This document shows positions 1 through 11,200 of a stretch of DNA of 64,000 nucleotides, in pieces. Each line of letters starts with the position of its first letter. Position 1 is the stretch's first letter. Position numbers and translations under genes: made by a program. Under the pieces are notes generated by a model. The model worked only from the letters and a program-made list of their open reading frames with translations, had not been told where the DNA came from and did not search any database. The DNA is from Brachycybe producta (taxonomy: Eukaryota > Arthropoda > Diplopoda > Playtdesmida > Andrognathidae), in NCBI GenBank assembly GCA_036925085.1, contig JAUPFP010000039.1:1365501-1429500 (forward strand). Direction: 5' to 3'.

Positions 1-870
1 ATCATCACAAACTCTTTATATACACGGACCACAATTGAAAACGATAACCTGCTGTCAGTGTGGGCAACTTATATGACTTTGATCATCAATGCCCAAAAAA
101 AATGCTTGTCAAGAAAGGCTTTCTAGTCACCACTTTGTGGCCAGACGCAACCACTCATTACGACTTGTGTTGCAACAACAACAACAACAACATAAAAAAA
201 CACGGTGGCAATGGCTCGTGTGAACAGTACCTATTATGTTATCAATGGTCTGCTAAAATGATCATTTTTATGTGTCGCCACCAAAAGTGGTCTGTGTGAA
301 GCAGGCCATATACGAGGAGCTTTTTTTTTTTCTCGAAAAGACACATGTCCATATTTTGACGTACTGCAGTGGCTAATGCTAAGCTCTATAGACGTTTTTG
401 TAAAAATTTAGACGCAAAAACGTCAAGCGAACGTTTTTTTTTAAATGAAAAATTCAACTTGTATTTGAAACTAGAATGGTAAAAGATTATGCTAAAAGGC
501 AATATCTTAAAAAATAAACATTTTATAGTTCAGTCTGGGGGGGATTTTCCATGAAAAAACTATTTTTCGCCTTTTTGAAACTATCATAAAAAGTTTATTT
601 TGAAAGATGTCATCATGAAAAAACTTTTAACATTATCATAAAATATTCTAGTTTCTAAGTGTCCAATAGGTGCTGTCAGTTGTGCTTTGCAACACTGGGA
701 TTCAAAGAGGGGGATGGACAAGCAGACATTATTTTCCACAAGATAAATGATTTTATCTTAGACCATTAGTAAGAAAGTAGAGTAAGTGGTCTAAGATTTT
801 ATTTAGCTCAGTGTTTATTATTACATGAGGTCTGTTTTCGAGTCAACTACTTCATTGTTTTGTTTTTTCA
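1..870. other. Left-edge non-coding DNA
   Basis: I see no gene here. Two short stretches, CACGGACCACAATTG near 24 and its approximate reverse complement CCAAAAGTGGTCTGTGTG near 281, could be the ends of a small inverted-repeat element of about 275 bp. A foldback repeat copy occupies 456-668. A splice-acceptor-like pyrimidine tract with AG ends at 871, just before the next gene, so that gene may have an untranslated first exon in this stretch. Confidence 0.4.
456..668. repeat. Foldback repeat, subfamily B copy
   Basis: The copy opens with GAAACTAGAATGGTAAA and closes with ATTCTAGTTTC, and has matching inner arms (AAAATAAACATTTTATAG against CATAAAAAGTTTATTTTG). It belongs to the same palindromic family that recurs throughout the window. 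This subfamily has a shorter loop containing a CCATGAAAAA-type segment; similar copies lie at 48050, 51540 and 63510. Confidence 0.7.
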
Positions 871-892
871 GTAATTGAACACTTTTCAAATA

Positions 893-2734
893 ATGGAGGC
901 AACTGTTGCTGATTTAAATATTGGTTCTAAGAATCTCAAGTCATTTGAGTTTCAGCAAAGAAAGAAGGCCAAATATGATGATTCCGATCCTAATCTGTCC
1001 TCGCTTAAGCAGCTTGGAAGACCCTGCAGTCACGATACCGAAAATGTTTGCTGTAATTCAGTGACTTGGAGTGACATTTCAGAAAACCGAAAACAATTTT
1101 ACTTTACCAGTAACAAGGAAAATCAAGATAAGGTGCTAATGCTCTTTATGTCCGTATCGGAACCTACGAGAAGACGTGCTAGAGAGGATTCGGTTTTATC
1201 GAAACCAAGAGAGGTTTCAGTCAAATTTTTTATGAAAGTAACATCAGAAAATGGGGAGAGGATGGTTCCTGTATGCAAATCCTTTTTTTCGTTTGCTTTT
1301 GGAGTTTCGAAAGCACGATTGCTTCGAATAGGAAAAGTTATTAACAGTGGGTCGATTCCCACTGAAAAACGTGGTGGAGATCGTAAGACTAAAAGATCTG
1401 CAGATAAAAGGGAAGCAGTAAGAGACTTTTTAAACAATCTAAAATGCTGCGAGATGCATTATGGTAGAAACGAGAGTAGACGAAGTTACCTTTCGTCAGA
1501 TTTGAGTATCAGCAAACTACATCAAATGTACGAAAAGTCGGCGTCCCCCGAAGTATCCGTTACATTTCCGTTATTTTACAAAATATTTGTGAATGATTTT
1601 AATATTGGATTCTCTTCGCCTGCTTCCGATGCTTGCGCAACCTGCACTCGTTTGAAAAATGAAATCAAATTAGAGCCGAATGATACACAACGACATCAAA
1701 ACCTTACGACGGAATATCACATTCACAAAATGCGGGCTGATGCTTTTTATAAAATTCTGAAAGAAGTCAGTGGAATTGCAAATAGTGCAGCATTCGTGTT
1801 TGACCTACAGCAAGTTCAGCCACTTCCCAAGACACCGATAGAAGATGCTATTTGCCGTCGACAAATAGGTCTTTATGCGGTTGGATGTGTCCCGATTGAT
1901 TCGAATAACCCGACATTTTATACGTGGACGGAAGTTCAGGCTGGAAGAGGAGGATTCATTCAGATTGGTTCAGCTGTTTTGCACCACCTGAAGCATCTCA
2001 ATTTAAAAACGTCTACGGAAACAATATTTTTATTTTGTAACGGTTGTGGTGGGCAGAGTAAGAATGCTCATATTTTGCATCTCCTTTCGTTTTGGTTGAA
2101 AAAGGAGTCGCCGGAACATTTGCAGAAGATTCAGATCACATTCCCCGTCCGAGGACATGGTTTGTTGCCTGCCGAAAAGGCGTTCGGTAGGGTCGAGAAG
2201 TTGTTAAAGAAGATTCCAGAAGTGAAGAGTAGGGAGGAGTACGAAGCCGTATACAGGAAAGTAGGTTTGGTAAAGCAGCTTGGACGAGACTGGAACCTGT
2301 ACAACATGAAGGAGCTGGAAGACGTATATCGTAAAATCGATGGAATAAACCAAGCAAAAAAAGTAATTATTAAAAAATGTAAAATGAGGCAAGGAGGAAT
2401 CACAACGAACATGAAATGTTTGGTGAACTACAGATTTGAGTGCTCACTCACGGATGAATACAAGTCGATAGTAAAAAAAGGAAAACATGAAGATAACTTA
2501 CGACATCCATCACAGTTGCCGTTGAAACATCCGTTGTCGAAAGAAAAGAAGAAGGATGTGCTCCATCTTCTGAAGACTCATTACGGAGACGAGTGGAGAA
2601 ATATTTCGGATCTGCAGTGGTATAAAACCGTACTCGACGACGAATCGGATGACGAGGAGGAGGAAGCCGTAGATGCAGACTTTGAAGAAATGTGTGATTG
2701 TTTGGATGAAGAGTGTAGTGATATCCACATTTGA
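893..2734 (+). CDS. Transposase-like protein, single exon (DUF7869-like)
   Basis: An uninterrupted 613-residue frame. An in-frame TAA at 872 makes ATG 893 the first usable start. Visible parts: a basic, Lys/Arg-rich N-terminal half; a Cys pair CATC (248-251) after a conserved-looking PASDAC; then an RNase-H-like layout with D304 (FVFDLQQVQPLP), FCNGCGGQSKN (381-391), and GHGLLPAEKAFGRVEKLL (421-438) with E435. The C terminus is very acidic. From memory, related animal proteins read SDGC..QNKN and GHSFLPADR..GRVEKLL. If so, the second catalytic Asp is Asn (N383) and a conserved Asp is Glu (E428) here. That would suggest a dead enzyme or a domesticated protein, although the frame is intact. A poly(A) signal lies at 2923. 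The family assignment is by resemblance only. Confidence 0.6.
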   Translation: MEATVADLNIGSKNLKSFEFQQRKKAKYDDSDPNLSSLKQLGRPCSHDTENVCCNSVTWSDISENRKQFYFTSNKENQDKVLMLFMSVSEPTRRRAREDSVLSKPREVSVKFFMKVTSENGERMVPVCKSFFSFAFGVSKARLLRIGKVINSGSIPTEKRGGDRKTKRSADKREAVRDFLNNLKCCEMHYGRNESRRSYLSSDLSISKLHQMYEKSASPEVSVTFPLFYKIFVNDFNIGFSSPASDACATCTRLKNEIKLEPNDTQRHQNLTTEYHIHKMRADAFYKILKEVSGIANSAAFVFDLQQVQPLPKTPIEDAICRRQIGLYAVGCVPIDSNNPTFYTWTEVQAGRGGFIQIGSAVLHHLKHLNLKTSTETIFLFCNGCGGQSKNAHILHLLSFWLKKESPEHLQKIQITFPVRGHGLLPAEKAFGRVEKLLKKIPEVKSREEYEAVYRKVGLVKQLGRDWNLYNMKELEDVYRKIDGINQAKKVIIKKCKMRQGGITTNMKCLVNYRFECSLTDEYKSIVKKGKHEDNLRHPSQLPLKHPLSKEKKKDVLHLLKTHYGDEWRNISDLQWYKTVLDDESDDEEEEAVDADFEEMCDCLDEECSDIHI

Positions 2735-2819
2735 AGCTACTTACTTATTCATTACTCATTTTATTAGACATTCGAATCAAATTTTTTATTTTGCGCTTCA
2801 GTATTTAATTTTTATGTTT

Positions 2820-2930
2820 TTATTTACAACTATGGAAAAAAATAGCAATCAAAAGACATTATGTATGTTATGAGGTTAAATTGTATCAATTTATGTTAAT
2901 ATTTTATGGAAATCTTTATTTAAATAAAAA
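2820..2930 (+). repeat. 3' segment of the transposase element, repeated at 46458
   Basis: This sequence (CTATGGAAAAA...TGTATGTTATG...TTTATGTTAATATTTTATGGAAATC) is recognisably repeated at about 46460-46570 inside importin-13 intron 18. There it is followed directly by sequence that at this locus lies about 600 bp further on (3530-3605). The gene and its 3' flank therefore look like part of a dispersed element. Confidence 0.5.
2923..2928 (+). terminator. Poly(A) signal AATAAA after the transposase-like gene
   Basis: A canonical AATAAA hexamer lies 189 bp after the stop, within an A-rich stretch. Confidence 0.45.
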
Positions 2931-3044
2931 AAATACATATTTTTTTTAAACATCTTTCAAGTAAAAATTTGTCAGTTTTGTCTTAATAATTTTTTTTAAT
3001 TATTAGTTACAAATTTATATATTTTTTTAAATAACTGATGCTTT

Positions 3045-3290
3045 GGTAGCACGCTTTAGATGACTTCCGCATGTGGTGCTGAGGGTCGAGGCTTGTCTTT
3101 CATAATTTCTCCAGCATTGCGGAGTTGATGATGTCAGGCAGGGCAGCCGGTCGTAAAACACATTTTAGCCAAATCCGACTCGTATGTCGCGTCTCTCTCT
3201 CTCATCGTTCGTCTTCATTGTCATCATTTGACCACGTCCCGCTACGTGCGGAACGTGGTCCTGGGAAAGAAGATCAGTTAAAAATGAATA
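3045..3290. mobile_element. GC-richer retroelement fragment ending GGCAGCCGGTCGTAAAA
   Basis: This island stands out from its AT-rich surroundings in base composition. Its segment GGGCAGCCGGTCGTAAAAC is nearly the same as TTGGCAGCCGGTTGTAAAG at about 4084, which suggests two fragments of one non-LTR or SINE-like family. There is no coding frame. Confidence 0.4.
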
Positions 3291-3529
3291 TAGGCTATAA
3301 TCAATTTTTTTTCTTCTCTAAACTCGGAAATGTATGCAGATTTTGTTGCCATATAACAATAAAATCCTAAAAATTACGAAACTATCAGTGTAGTCATTTC
3401 AGGATCTTTTAATACAAAAAAACTGACTAAATATGCATAAAAATAATTAAATTAAAATGTACTAAGACAAATTTGAGAAAATTTTAAATGAATATATTCT
3501 AAAATATATGAACTTTTTAATTTTAATAA

Positions 3530-3605
3530 AGATTTTCACGAAATATTGACAGAAATTGATGAAATTTAGCATACATGCTTGCTATTCATTTTTCCATTAG
3601 CTGTA
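3530..3605 (+). repeat. Dispersed repeat segment also found at 46579
   Basis: The segment around GAAATATTGACAGAAATTGA, followed by TGAAATTTAGC, recurs at 46579-46648 with few differences. At this locus it is separated from its partner segment (2820-2930) by about 600 bp; in importin-13 intron 18 the two are contiguous. Confidence 0.5.
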
Positions 3606-3914
3606 TTTTTTATATTTTTATTTTTTTAATGTTACTATTTAATTTATAATTTTATTACTGTTTAATAATGTAATTTTGTGTTGTTTTTTTATACAGTTTC
3701 GGCTTGAAATAAAAATTTCCATTGAAAATTAAAATTAAAATCTTGTTTTTTTTTATCAAAACGTAACATGTCCGTACTAAAAATCTTCATGAATGACAAG
3801 TGTACTACGTTTGATATTACTACAAGCTCCGATACGCAAAATAGGGCACCTATTAAACATTTGTAACATTCTTGAATTTAGAAGGATTTATTTTTTTGCG
3901 TTTCCTGAAAAATT

Positions 3915-4105
3915 TGAGGGTAGTTGGTCCCCTATCGGGTGCCTCCCCAGGTGGCGGATAGGGGAATGCCCGCCAGATATGGAGGGTACTGAGGGCATAA
4001 AATACTCAGGGCAGACCAAAACCAAACCACGCCATTGCCGGTCCCCCAGCCCGGGTGCAAAAGTGGAGGGTCGACGTCAGGTTGGCAGCCGGTTGTAAAG
4101 ATTTG
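3915..4105. mobile_element. Non-LTR/SINE-like 3' fragment
   Basis: A GC-rich block contains GGTCCCCTATCGGGTGCC, CAGGTGGCGGATAGGGGAAT and a GGCAGCCGGTTGTAAA end. That composition is typical of invertebrate non-LTR element tails or SINEs. No frame of note. The end motif is shared with 3045-3290. The class is inferred from composition and the shared end alone. Confidence 0.45.
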
Positions 4106-4214
4106 CCAAAACATATGATGTTGGTTCGAAATAGCATTCCTGAAAAATTTGATTAACTGGACATGTGACGTTTTGAAGAAAAAAAAAGCTCCTCAATATT
4201 ATGACCATCTCTGA

Positions 4215-4575
4215 ATTTTCTTTAAAGTTTATGAACAGCTTATTTTCGAACGTTGTTTATTCTGTTTTTCAGGAAGCAAATTAAAGAGAAAATTGATTGT
4301 GTTTTAGAAACTAGAAGGGCAGCTCAATCACTTAAGAATATTTTCATGTTGATATCTTTCAAATTAAGCGTTTTACGTGAGGTTGAAAATGACCCAACTT
4401 TAAGCAGACGATATTTTTTTTTAAAAAAATTCTTTATGAAAAGCTTATTTTGAAAGATATTAACATGAAAATACGCTGAAGGGATTGAGCTACCCTTCTA
4501 GTGCGTCAAATACCTTCAAGTGTCTCTTCATTTTATGCCTAAAAGGCAGAATAATCAAGAGTTCAAGATGTACTT
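4215..4575 (+). repeat. Foldback repeat copy between the transposase-like gene and FAM151
   Basis: The left arm begins GTTTATTCTGTTTTTCAGG and carries GAAACTAGAAGGGCAGCTCA. The right arm carries GAGCTACCCTTCTAG and ends CAGAATAATCAAGAGTTC. The loop (GAAAATGACCCAACTTTAAG) is in plus orientation. Confidence 0.8.
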
Positions 4576-4605
4576 TAAAATCACATTTAAGATTTGTCTA
4601 AAATT

Positions 4606-6976
4606 TCATCTAAATTCATGTCTTGAAATCTCTTGAAGAAACTCTTCTCGAAGTGGACTCGAAAGATCGTAATAAACTTTAGTAATATCGAAACTGCGTC
4701 TGAATCGCATGAGGTCATCGGTGGAGATGGGATCTCCTTGGCTGGACCAAACTGTCAGTGTGGAACCGGAAACAGAGTTCAGAAGGTGAGTCAATGGAAC
4801 AATCGAGTTCTTTGCAATACAGGCTCTTATGGAGAAAGTAACCAATTGATGACCAGCAGTGGTGGCTCCCATGGCGGAGGAGGATGAGGCCGAAGACGAA
4901 CTGGTCACTCTGGCTTTAGTCAGGACTTGAATCATCTCATCGACCATCGCTTGAGTGTAGGACGGATGCGGAACGTTCGGGTCCAAGAACGTCGTCCAAC
5001 CGAGAGATAAGACGCTTTCTGGTAATTCGTGTCCCAAACCGAGGAATTTCCGAGCGTCCATCGGAACCGAAATAGGATTCGTTGGTCCTTGTAAGATGTC
5101 CGTACTTAGAAAGACCGGAAACTTAAACTAACGAAAAAAAAATTAGTAATTATCTTGTGTAAATTCAATGTTTAGGCCTACATTCCTTGCATCTAATCAT
5201 GACGTAACCATTTTAAACAAATTTTACACAAGAAATTCTTGAAATTTACTTTTAAAGTCAAAAAGGATCTCAATGTCGTAAGCGAAATTTACTCATGTTA
5301 TTAATTACTTTCGTACCCGTTTTGAATGTTTCTTGATGACTTCAATGGTGGGACCGACCACTTTGAGTTCTTTGAAGTTCAATTTAATTCCCTTTCTGTA
5401 TTGAGTCACTTGCGATAACCATTGGTCAAGTGTGAGGTCACTTTTTGTGGTCGGTGGATGAGCCATGATTGGATTTTCAGCTCCGTCTGTTGGCGACGGG
5501 CTCACATCTGCTTCGAGGACCATCACCTTGCCTTAATTACGATAAGATTTTTGAAATGAAATTTAGGGCACAAATTATAAATCATAGGGTAATGAATAAG
5601 GCCATAATGGCAAAAATGTGCAAATTGTTTTTAGAAATTATGCATTTATTGCAAATTGAAAATGTATATTATTAATATATTAACAACAATTAATTAAAAA
5701 AATGTGCCAATCTTCAGAAACAAAGAAAATGGAAATTCAAACCTATTTGGTGGTTTTAAAATGTTAACTGCCTCTCAAAGTTTGATTATTAGTCTTTTAA
5801 GTACGAATTGAAGAGAAATTTGAATATGTTTTAGAAACTAGAAGGTAGCTCAGAATACTTAAGGGGATTTTCATGTTGATATCTTTCAAAATAAGCTTTT
5901 TACGTCAGTTTGAAAATAACGGAAATTTAAGCAGACGATATTTTTTTTAATTTTTGCTCTATACGAAGTTTATTTTGAAAGGTGTTAACATGAAAATACA
6001 TTTACGTGATTGAGCTATCATTCTAGTTTCTAAAACACTTTCAAGTTTTTCTTCATTTTTCTTCTGAAAGACAGAGTGAATAATCACAGTTCAAGATGCG
6101 TTTACACGTTAAAAACCACTTTAAGAAAACCTTTGTAGATTTTTTTTTCTATCAAAAGCGGTTTTTATAAGAAATAAGTGAATTTATGTTAATATTTTGG
6201 CTTTATTTTATTAATGATGGAATGGAGTGAATTACTTAATAGAGCTTCTTCTAAGGATTGTTTACTGTTTGTTGCATGAGCCCATGTGATTCTACTTCCA
6301 TCTCCTCCTGCTCCAGGAAAGAATTCCAAAACATTGACCCTGTTCTTAGGATGTAGAGTGTAATAACCTAAAACAAAAGCATCAGAGGGATTGTTTTTGT
6401 TAACATTATCTTTGCACACTCTGTACATCCAGAATGATGCTCAACAGAAAATGAAAGGAAATAATTAAACTGGTTCTAGTATTACAAGAAATCTCTATTT
6501 TAAGGACTGCAATTCACACTTAAGCAGTTCTGTAAATCACTTTTAAGTAAAAATGCGGACACAGTTAGCAATAAAAACAACGAAACCCAAAGTAAAAAGA
6601 GGGTAATGCTGGATACAGATGGTCAATTCGGACTTGTCTATCCTGGACATAGAAAGATACAACTTTGGTTCAAATCGTAATGCTTAGCAAGGATGAGAAC
6701 ATTAGCAATTAGTAAAAAAAAAAAGGTGAAGTGTAGGCGCTGCTCGCTTACAATTTCAAAAGAAGACCAAAGGATGGACAAGCCAGAGTTGAACATATGT
6801 AGGCCTACCCAGCTTGACATTTAACGTCAATAATATTTTGAGAGAATTTATTTCTTCTTACCCAGTAATACATTGCATATTAAAAGACCAATTGCCAAAC
6901 ATCCCAATTTCAGCACTGGGCTTTGTCCTTGTAATTTACCATGAAGCTTGGAAATATTAATAAAGACAAAAGTCAT
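4606..6976 (-). CDS. FAM151: FAM151/menorin-family protein, 4 exons
   Basis: Coding exons are complement(6862-6976, 6236-6367, 5317-5531, 4606-5127), 984 nt, 327 residues. Residues 21-38 form a hydrophobic segment (VLKLGCLAIGLLICNVLL), a signal anchor or signal peptide. The family core follows: LEFFPG, ITWAHATNSKQSLEEAL, VMVLEADVS, IMAHPPTTKSDLTLDQWL and GIKLNFKELKVVGPTIEVI, then PVFLSTDILQGP, LGWTTFLDP and a C-terminal QLVTFSIRACI. These match the order known for FAM151A/B and the C. elegans protein menorin, which acts extracellularly in dendrite patterning. The fold is phosphodiesterase-like, with no confirmed reaction that I can state. Intron 2 contains a foldback repeat. The gene is divergent from the MAM gene to its right. 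Exon joins are my own reading. Confidence 0.85.
5765..6130 (+). repeat. Foldback repeat copy in FAM151 intron 2
   Basis: The arms are TTTTAGAAACTAGAAGG and ATTCTAGTTTCTAAAAC, the inner arms CATGTTGATATCTTTCAAAA and TTTTGAAAGGTGTTAACATG, and the loop is in plus orientation. Relative to its host gene it lies antisense. Confidence 0.8.
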
Positions 6977-8217
6977 TTTTGTTTTTGATTGGTTTTTTTT
7001 TTTTGCTACAACCGTCACGAATTATTATGAACATAAGAAACAAAAAATTTCTATTATGGTAGATGCAGAGAGAAAATTATTGATCGCAATATTAAAGGGG
7101 GAGTTCAGGAGAATAGAAAAAAAGGGGAGTTCAGGGATAGGGGAAGGGAAAAAAGAGGGGAGTTTTATTGGAGCAGTGTTGTCGGATATTTCGGGATCCG
7201 AATCACGCAAAGGTGGATTTGTCAAGTTGATTTAGAACTTGATCATTGATTTTTATTATTAATTAATAAAACTGGTAACATCATAAAAAGCAGGTGATTT
7301 AAGTGATTTAAATCACCTGCTTTTTATGATGTTACCAATTTTGAATTTTTTTCAATTAAAACAAAAAATATGCAAATTGTTTTTACAAATTATCCGTTTT
7401 AAATCAAAATCAAAACTATTCGGTTTAAGAAACTCTTTGTAAAACTCTTTTGAAGAAAAAAATCATATTTTTAAAGAAATAAGTGAAATTCTGGGACTTT
7501 ATGCAAATTAAAGTTTATTTTTATTGATTTTTTCATTTCATAATAAAAATTATTGCTAAAACTGTTTAAATAAAAAACCTTTTCCTTTAGATAAATAATA
7601 AGTGCATTTAGATTTGCGTTTTGTTGATACAATAATATTAAATTTGCATAAATATTCCATTATGTCCCGAGCAACTAAAATAACCATGTTGTACATTTTT
7701 TCGGTCTATTTCCTTTAACTGTTGTCACACTTTTCCTGTTTTATTTTTTTTTTGCAACTCAATTTACATCTGATGAACAAAATGCTTTCATAATTAAACG
7801 AGTCCAAATATTTTACCCACAAAACATTCATTTATTAATATTATTTTATTATGATAACATTTAGGTAACTTTTAGGTCAATCCCCTTTTTTATTTTCTGG
7901 TTGTCACTTTGTCAATCTCAGAAAGATGTCATAATTGCTTTTCCGGACGTTTTTATATTTATGAAACGAGAGAGAACAAAAATTACAAACGGATTTTATG
8001 GCTCACTAAATTATTCATGTTTTTTTTTTTTCATTATTTGCAATATTAAATAATATTTCATTAAAAAAATATCATTTCCTGCCCATCTTTAAATGATGAC
8101 AAAATGGTTTTTCAGTTATTAAAATTATTATACTTCGAAACTGTTTTTTGTACAGACTCTTATTAACTTCGGACGATATTTTATTTTCTCTCTTTCTTAA
8201 TTCCAATTTCCAATGAA
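6977..8217. promoter_or_regulatory. Divergent intergenic region between FAM151 and the MAM gene
   Basis: This 1.2 kb separates two head-to-head starts. It must hold both promoters unless there are distal untranslated exons. I see no convincing TATA box. It contains the perfect 27-bp-arm hairpin at 7274-7336, a G-rich stretch at 7095-7160 and otherwise very AT-rich sequence. Confidence 0.4.
7274..7336. repeat. Perfect hairpin, 27-bp arms, 9-nt loop
   Basis: The arm beginning GGTAACATCATAAAAAGCAG at 7274-7300 is matched base for base by its reverse complement at 7310-7336. The pairing continues less perfectly outward. No relation to the common foldback family is visible. It lies between two divergent gene starts. 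Confidence 0.85.
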
Positions 8218-11200
8218 ATGTGTTCTGGAATTAAGTTTTTCGTGATTTTCATTTGTTTACTATTTTATTTTAATTTTAAAGTTTCTGGTCAAGAAAATGT
8301 GATGCTTTTTGACGAACCTATTGACCAACAGGTAAAAAATATAATTCGAAATTGATCATACATATTGTTAATGTTTTTTTTAAAAACAACTCTCAAACTC
8401 TGATTATTCCGTTTTTCAGGAGCAAAATTAAAAGAATATTGAAAGTGTTTTTTAGAAACTAGAAGGGTAGCTCCATCACTTACGGGTAATTTCTTATTGA
8501 TATCTTTTAAAATAAGCTTATGTCAGTTTGAAAATGACCCAAATATTTTTAACTATAGAGCAGAGACTATATTTTTTAATTTTTGTCTATACAAAATTTA
8601 TTTTGAAACGTATCAACATAAAAATACTGTTAAATGATTCAGCTACCCGTTCTAGTTTTTAGCACACTTTCAATATCAATCTGAAACGCAGAATAGCCAG
8701 AGTTCGAAAGTGAGTTGTAAGTGAAGGATTCTAACCGATTTTGTTACAGAATTTAGACGAAGAAGAAGAAAATGTAGCGAACGACTTTGAAGGAAGGGCC
8801 GATGTTACGAGTGCCTATTTTTGTAATTTTACTGCACTTGAAAATCCAACCAACACTTCCGTGATTTGTTTTTGGAACTTGAATGCTGCTACGAGTTGGT
8901 TTTCAAAACCCGGTTGGTTGCTTGGAAGTGGACCCGAAGCGTATTTCATTGGCGGACCTACGGTTGATGGTCTGCAAGATCCGAATGGTTTGTTTTAATT
9001 TGTCGAATTCCTCATTTTGCCAGCATTTTTCAGTTAATTTTATTATTGTAAATCTTGTGTGAAAAGGTGGTTATGCATTTTTTGACGTTGGTGACACTCG
9101 TTGGAATGCACCAAATAATAAGTCAGCTTGGTTGGTCAGTCAAGTGTTCAATCCGACCGGTCCAGCTGGTTATTGTTTGGGTTTCCAGTATAATCTGTAT
9201 GGACTTGGTATTGACTCTTTACGTATCTTCATACTTTACAATCTCGTGATGAATCAAACGGTTGGAGCGTTAGGTCCCATTGCTACATCGGTTTCAAAGT
9301 ACCAATCCACGATGCTCTGGGAGAAGAACGACACCACTAATGGCAACTGGACACAAGCTAGTGTCAGTTTTGCCTCGCAGTTGCCATTTCTAGTATGTTT
9401 GCATCATACAATTTACATCATTAAGAGCATAGAGACAATTCAGAGTTGCACTTGCCATGAAACAGGTCAATTTTGTGGGTAGAAAGTTGCTCAAATGGCT
9501 CTAGTGACCAAATGACGATTTGAACCGACACAAAAGTATCTCAATACATTAAGAACATATTGAGTTGTAAAACGGACTTTTTTTTAGGTCACTAAGCATT
9601 AACATTGTTCGAGCAATTTAGCATAATTCAAAATTGTATAAAATAAAAACCTCTTTGAATATTGCTACCAAAAGACCTTAATACCCGGCCACAACATTCA
9701 AAAAGTGATTGTAACTTCAATTATTGTTCAAAACAAAGTTTAAAAAGAGATTTGTTGTTAGGATCGAGATCATGTTTTTGGAAACTTAATGTTGCATCTG
9801 TGGCGTCATGCTCAGCACGTGCACTTGCTGGAATGTTTCTAGGCTCTTGAAACAAGTTTGTTTCGTGGTTTGCCTCTAATGGTCAAGTTCGTAATGCGAT
9901 TTCATCGTTTTTTAGCTTGCATTTGAAGCAGTTCCATCAACGATACTGGATAAATATGAAGGTTATGCAGCTATAGATAATACCGTCATCACTAGTGGTT
10001 CATGTCCAGGTGCTTATCATATTTACGATATTTTTGATTTTATAAAAGGTTCACTTTTTAACAATTTTTTTTCTCTAAAAAGGTGGTTGTATTTTTGAGG
10101 CTAATTTCTGCAGCTGGAACAATTACATTGACGACGAGTCTAAAGATGAATTCAATTGGAAGTTGGCAAGAGGAACTACGAGTACAATCACAGGCCCTTT
10201 AAGAGACCACCTCAGCACCGAATCAAAGATACTTCCCGGTGGTTATGCTTACATCGATTCTTCTTATCCTCGACGTCCTGGAGACACGGCACTTCTGTTG
10301 GGGCCAGCTTATCCTATATCAGCCGGTATGATTAACGTGCTTTTTTAAAAAAACTTAAACACTTCCCCTTGAACTGTTGTTATTCCTAGTAGTGTTCTTT
10401 TGAAATATCATGACACATATTAAACAAATAGCATTTTTTTACATTGCAAACAAAAGCATTTAAAGTTTTTGTAATTTCTGTTTTCAGTTAGTGACTACCC
10501 ACTTTGCCTTTCATTTTGGGTATCTGCATTTGGTCCGAGAGTTGGAGATTTAGTTGTGAGCATGATTCCAGATCCTGCTTTGAATTGTACTATTTGTGCA
10601 TCAACTGTTATTTGGAAACTGCGACCCGAAAAGCTAGTCGGTCTTCCCGATTTGTGGTTTTTGGCACAAGCGATTCTTGTCTCTCCATTCAATTTCAGGG
10701 TTTGTACTTTTGAATTTATAAAGGACCTACAAACAGGCAAACCTAGGAAATATTGCCTAGCAGCGCCAAATAAAATAGGGCGCTTAAAATTCCAGAAATT
10801 ATAAGAATTAGTATAATAATTCTATTTTTTTACATAATTTAATTAAATTATAATTTGATTTTAACATAATTTTCTATTTTATGAGGTAAGGGGGGGGGGG
10901 AGGGGGGCGCAAAAATATCTATTGCTTAGAGGCGCCAATGATACAAACATGGTGCTGCCTGTTACTGTTGATTCTGTCACTTCAGGTCCAGATTGCTGCC
11001 ACTGTGGGTGACACCGGAGAAAGCGATATTGCGATTGACGACATCAGTGTACAACCTGGAGCTTGTCCAGGTTTGTTTTTACGAAAAAAAGGCCTCCTCC
11101 TCCTGAGTGAATTGACCTAACTTTTTGAGCTTTTATCTTTCAAAAGCTATGCCATCAATTGCTTCTCCACCCGGTGATTGCACATTTGACGATGACCTTT

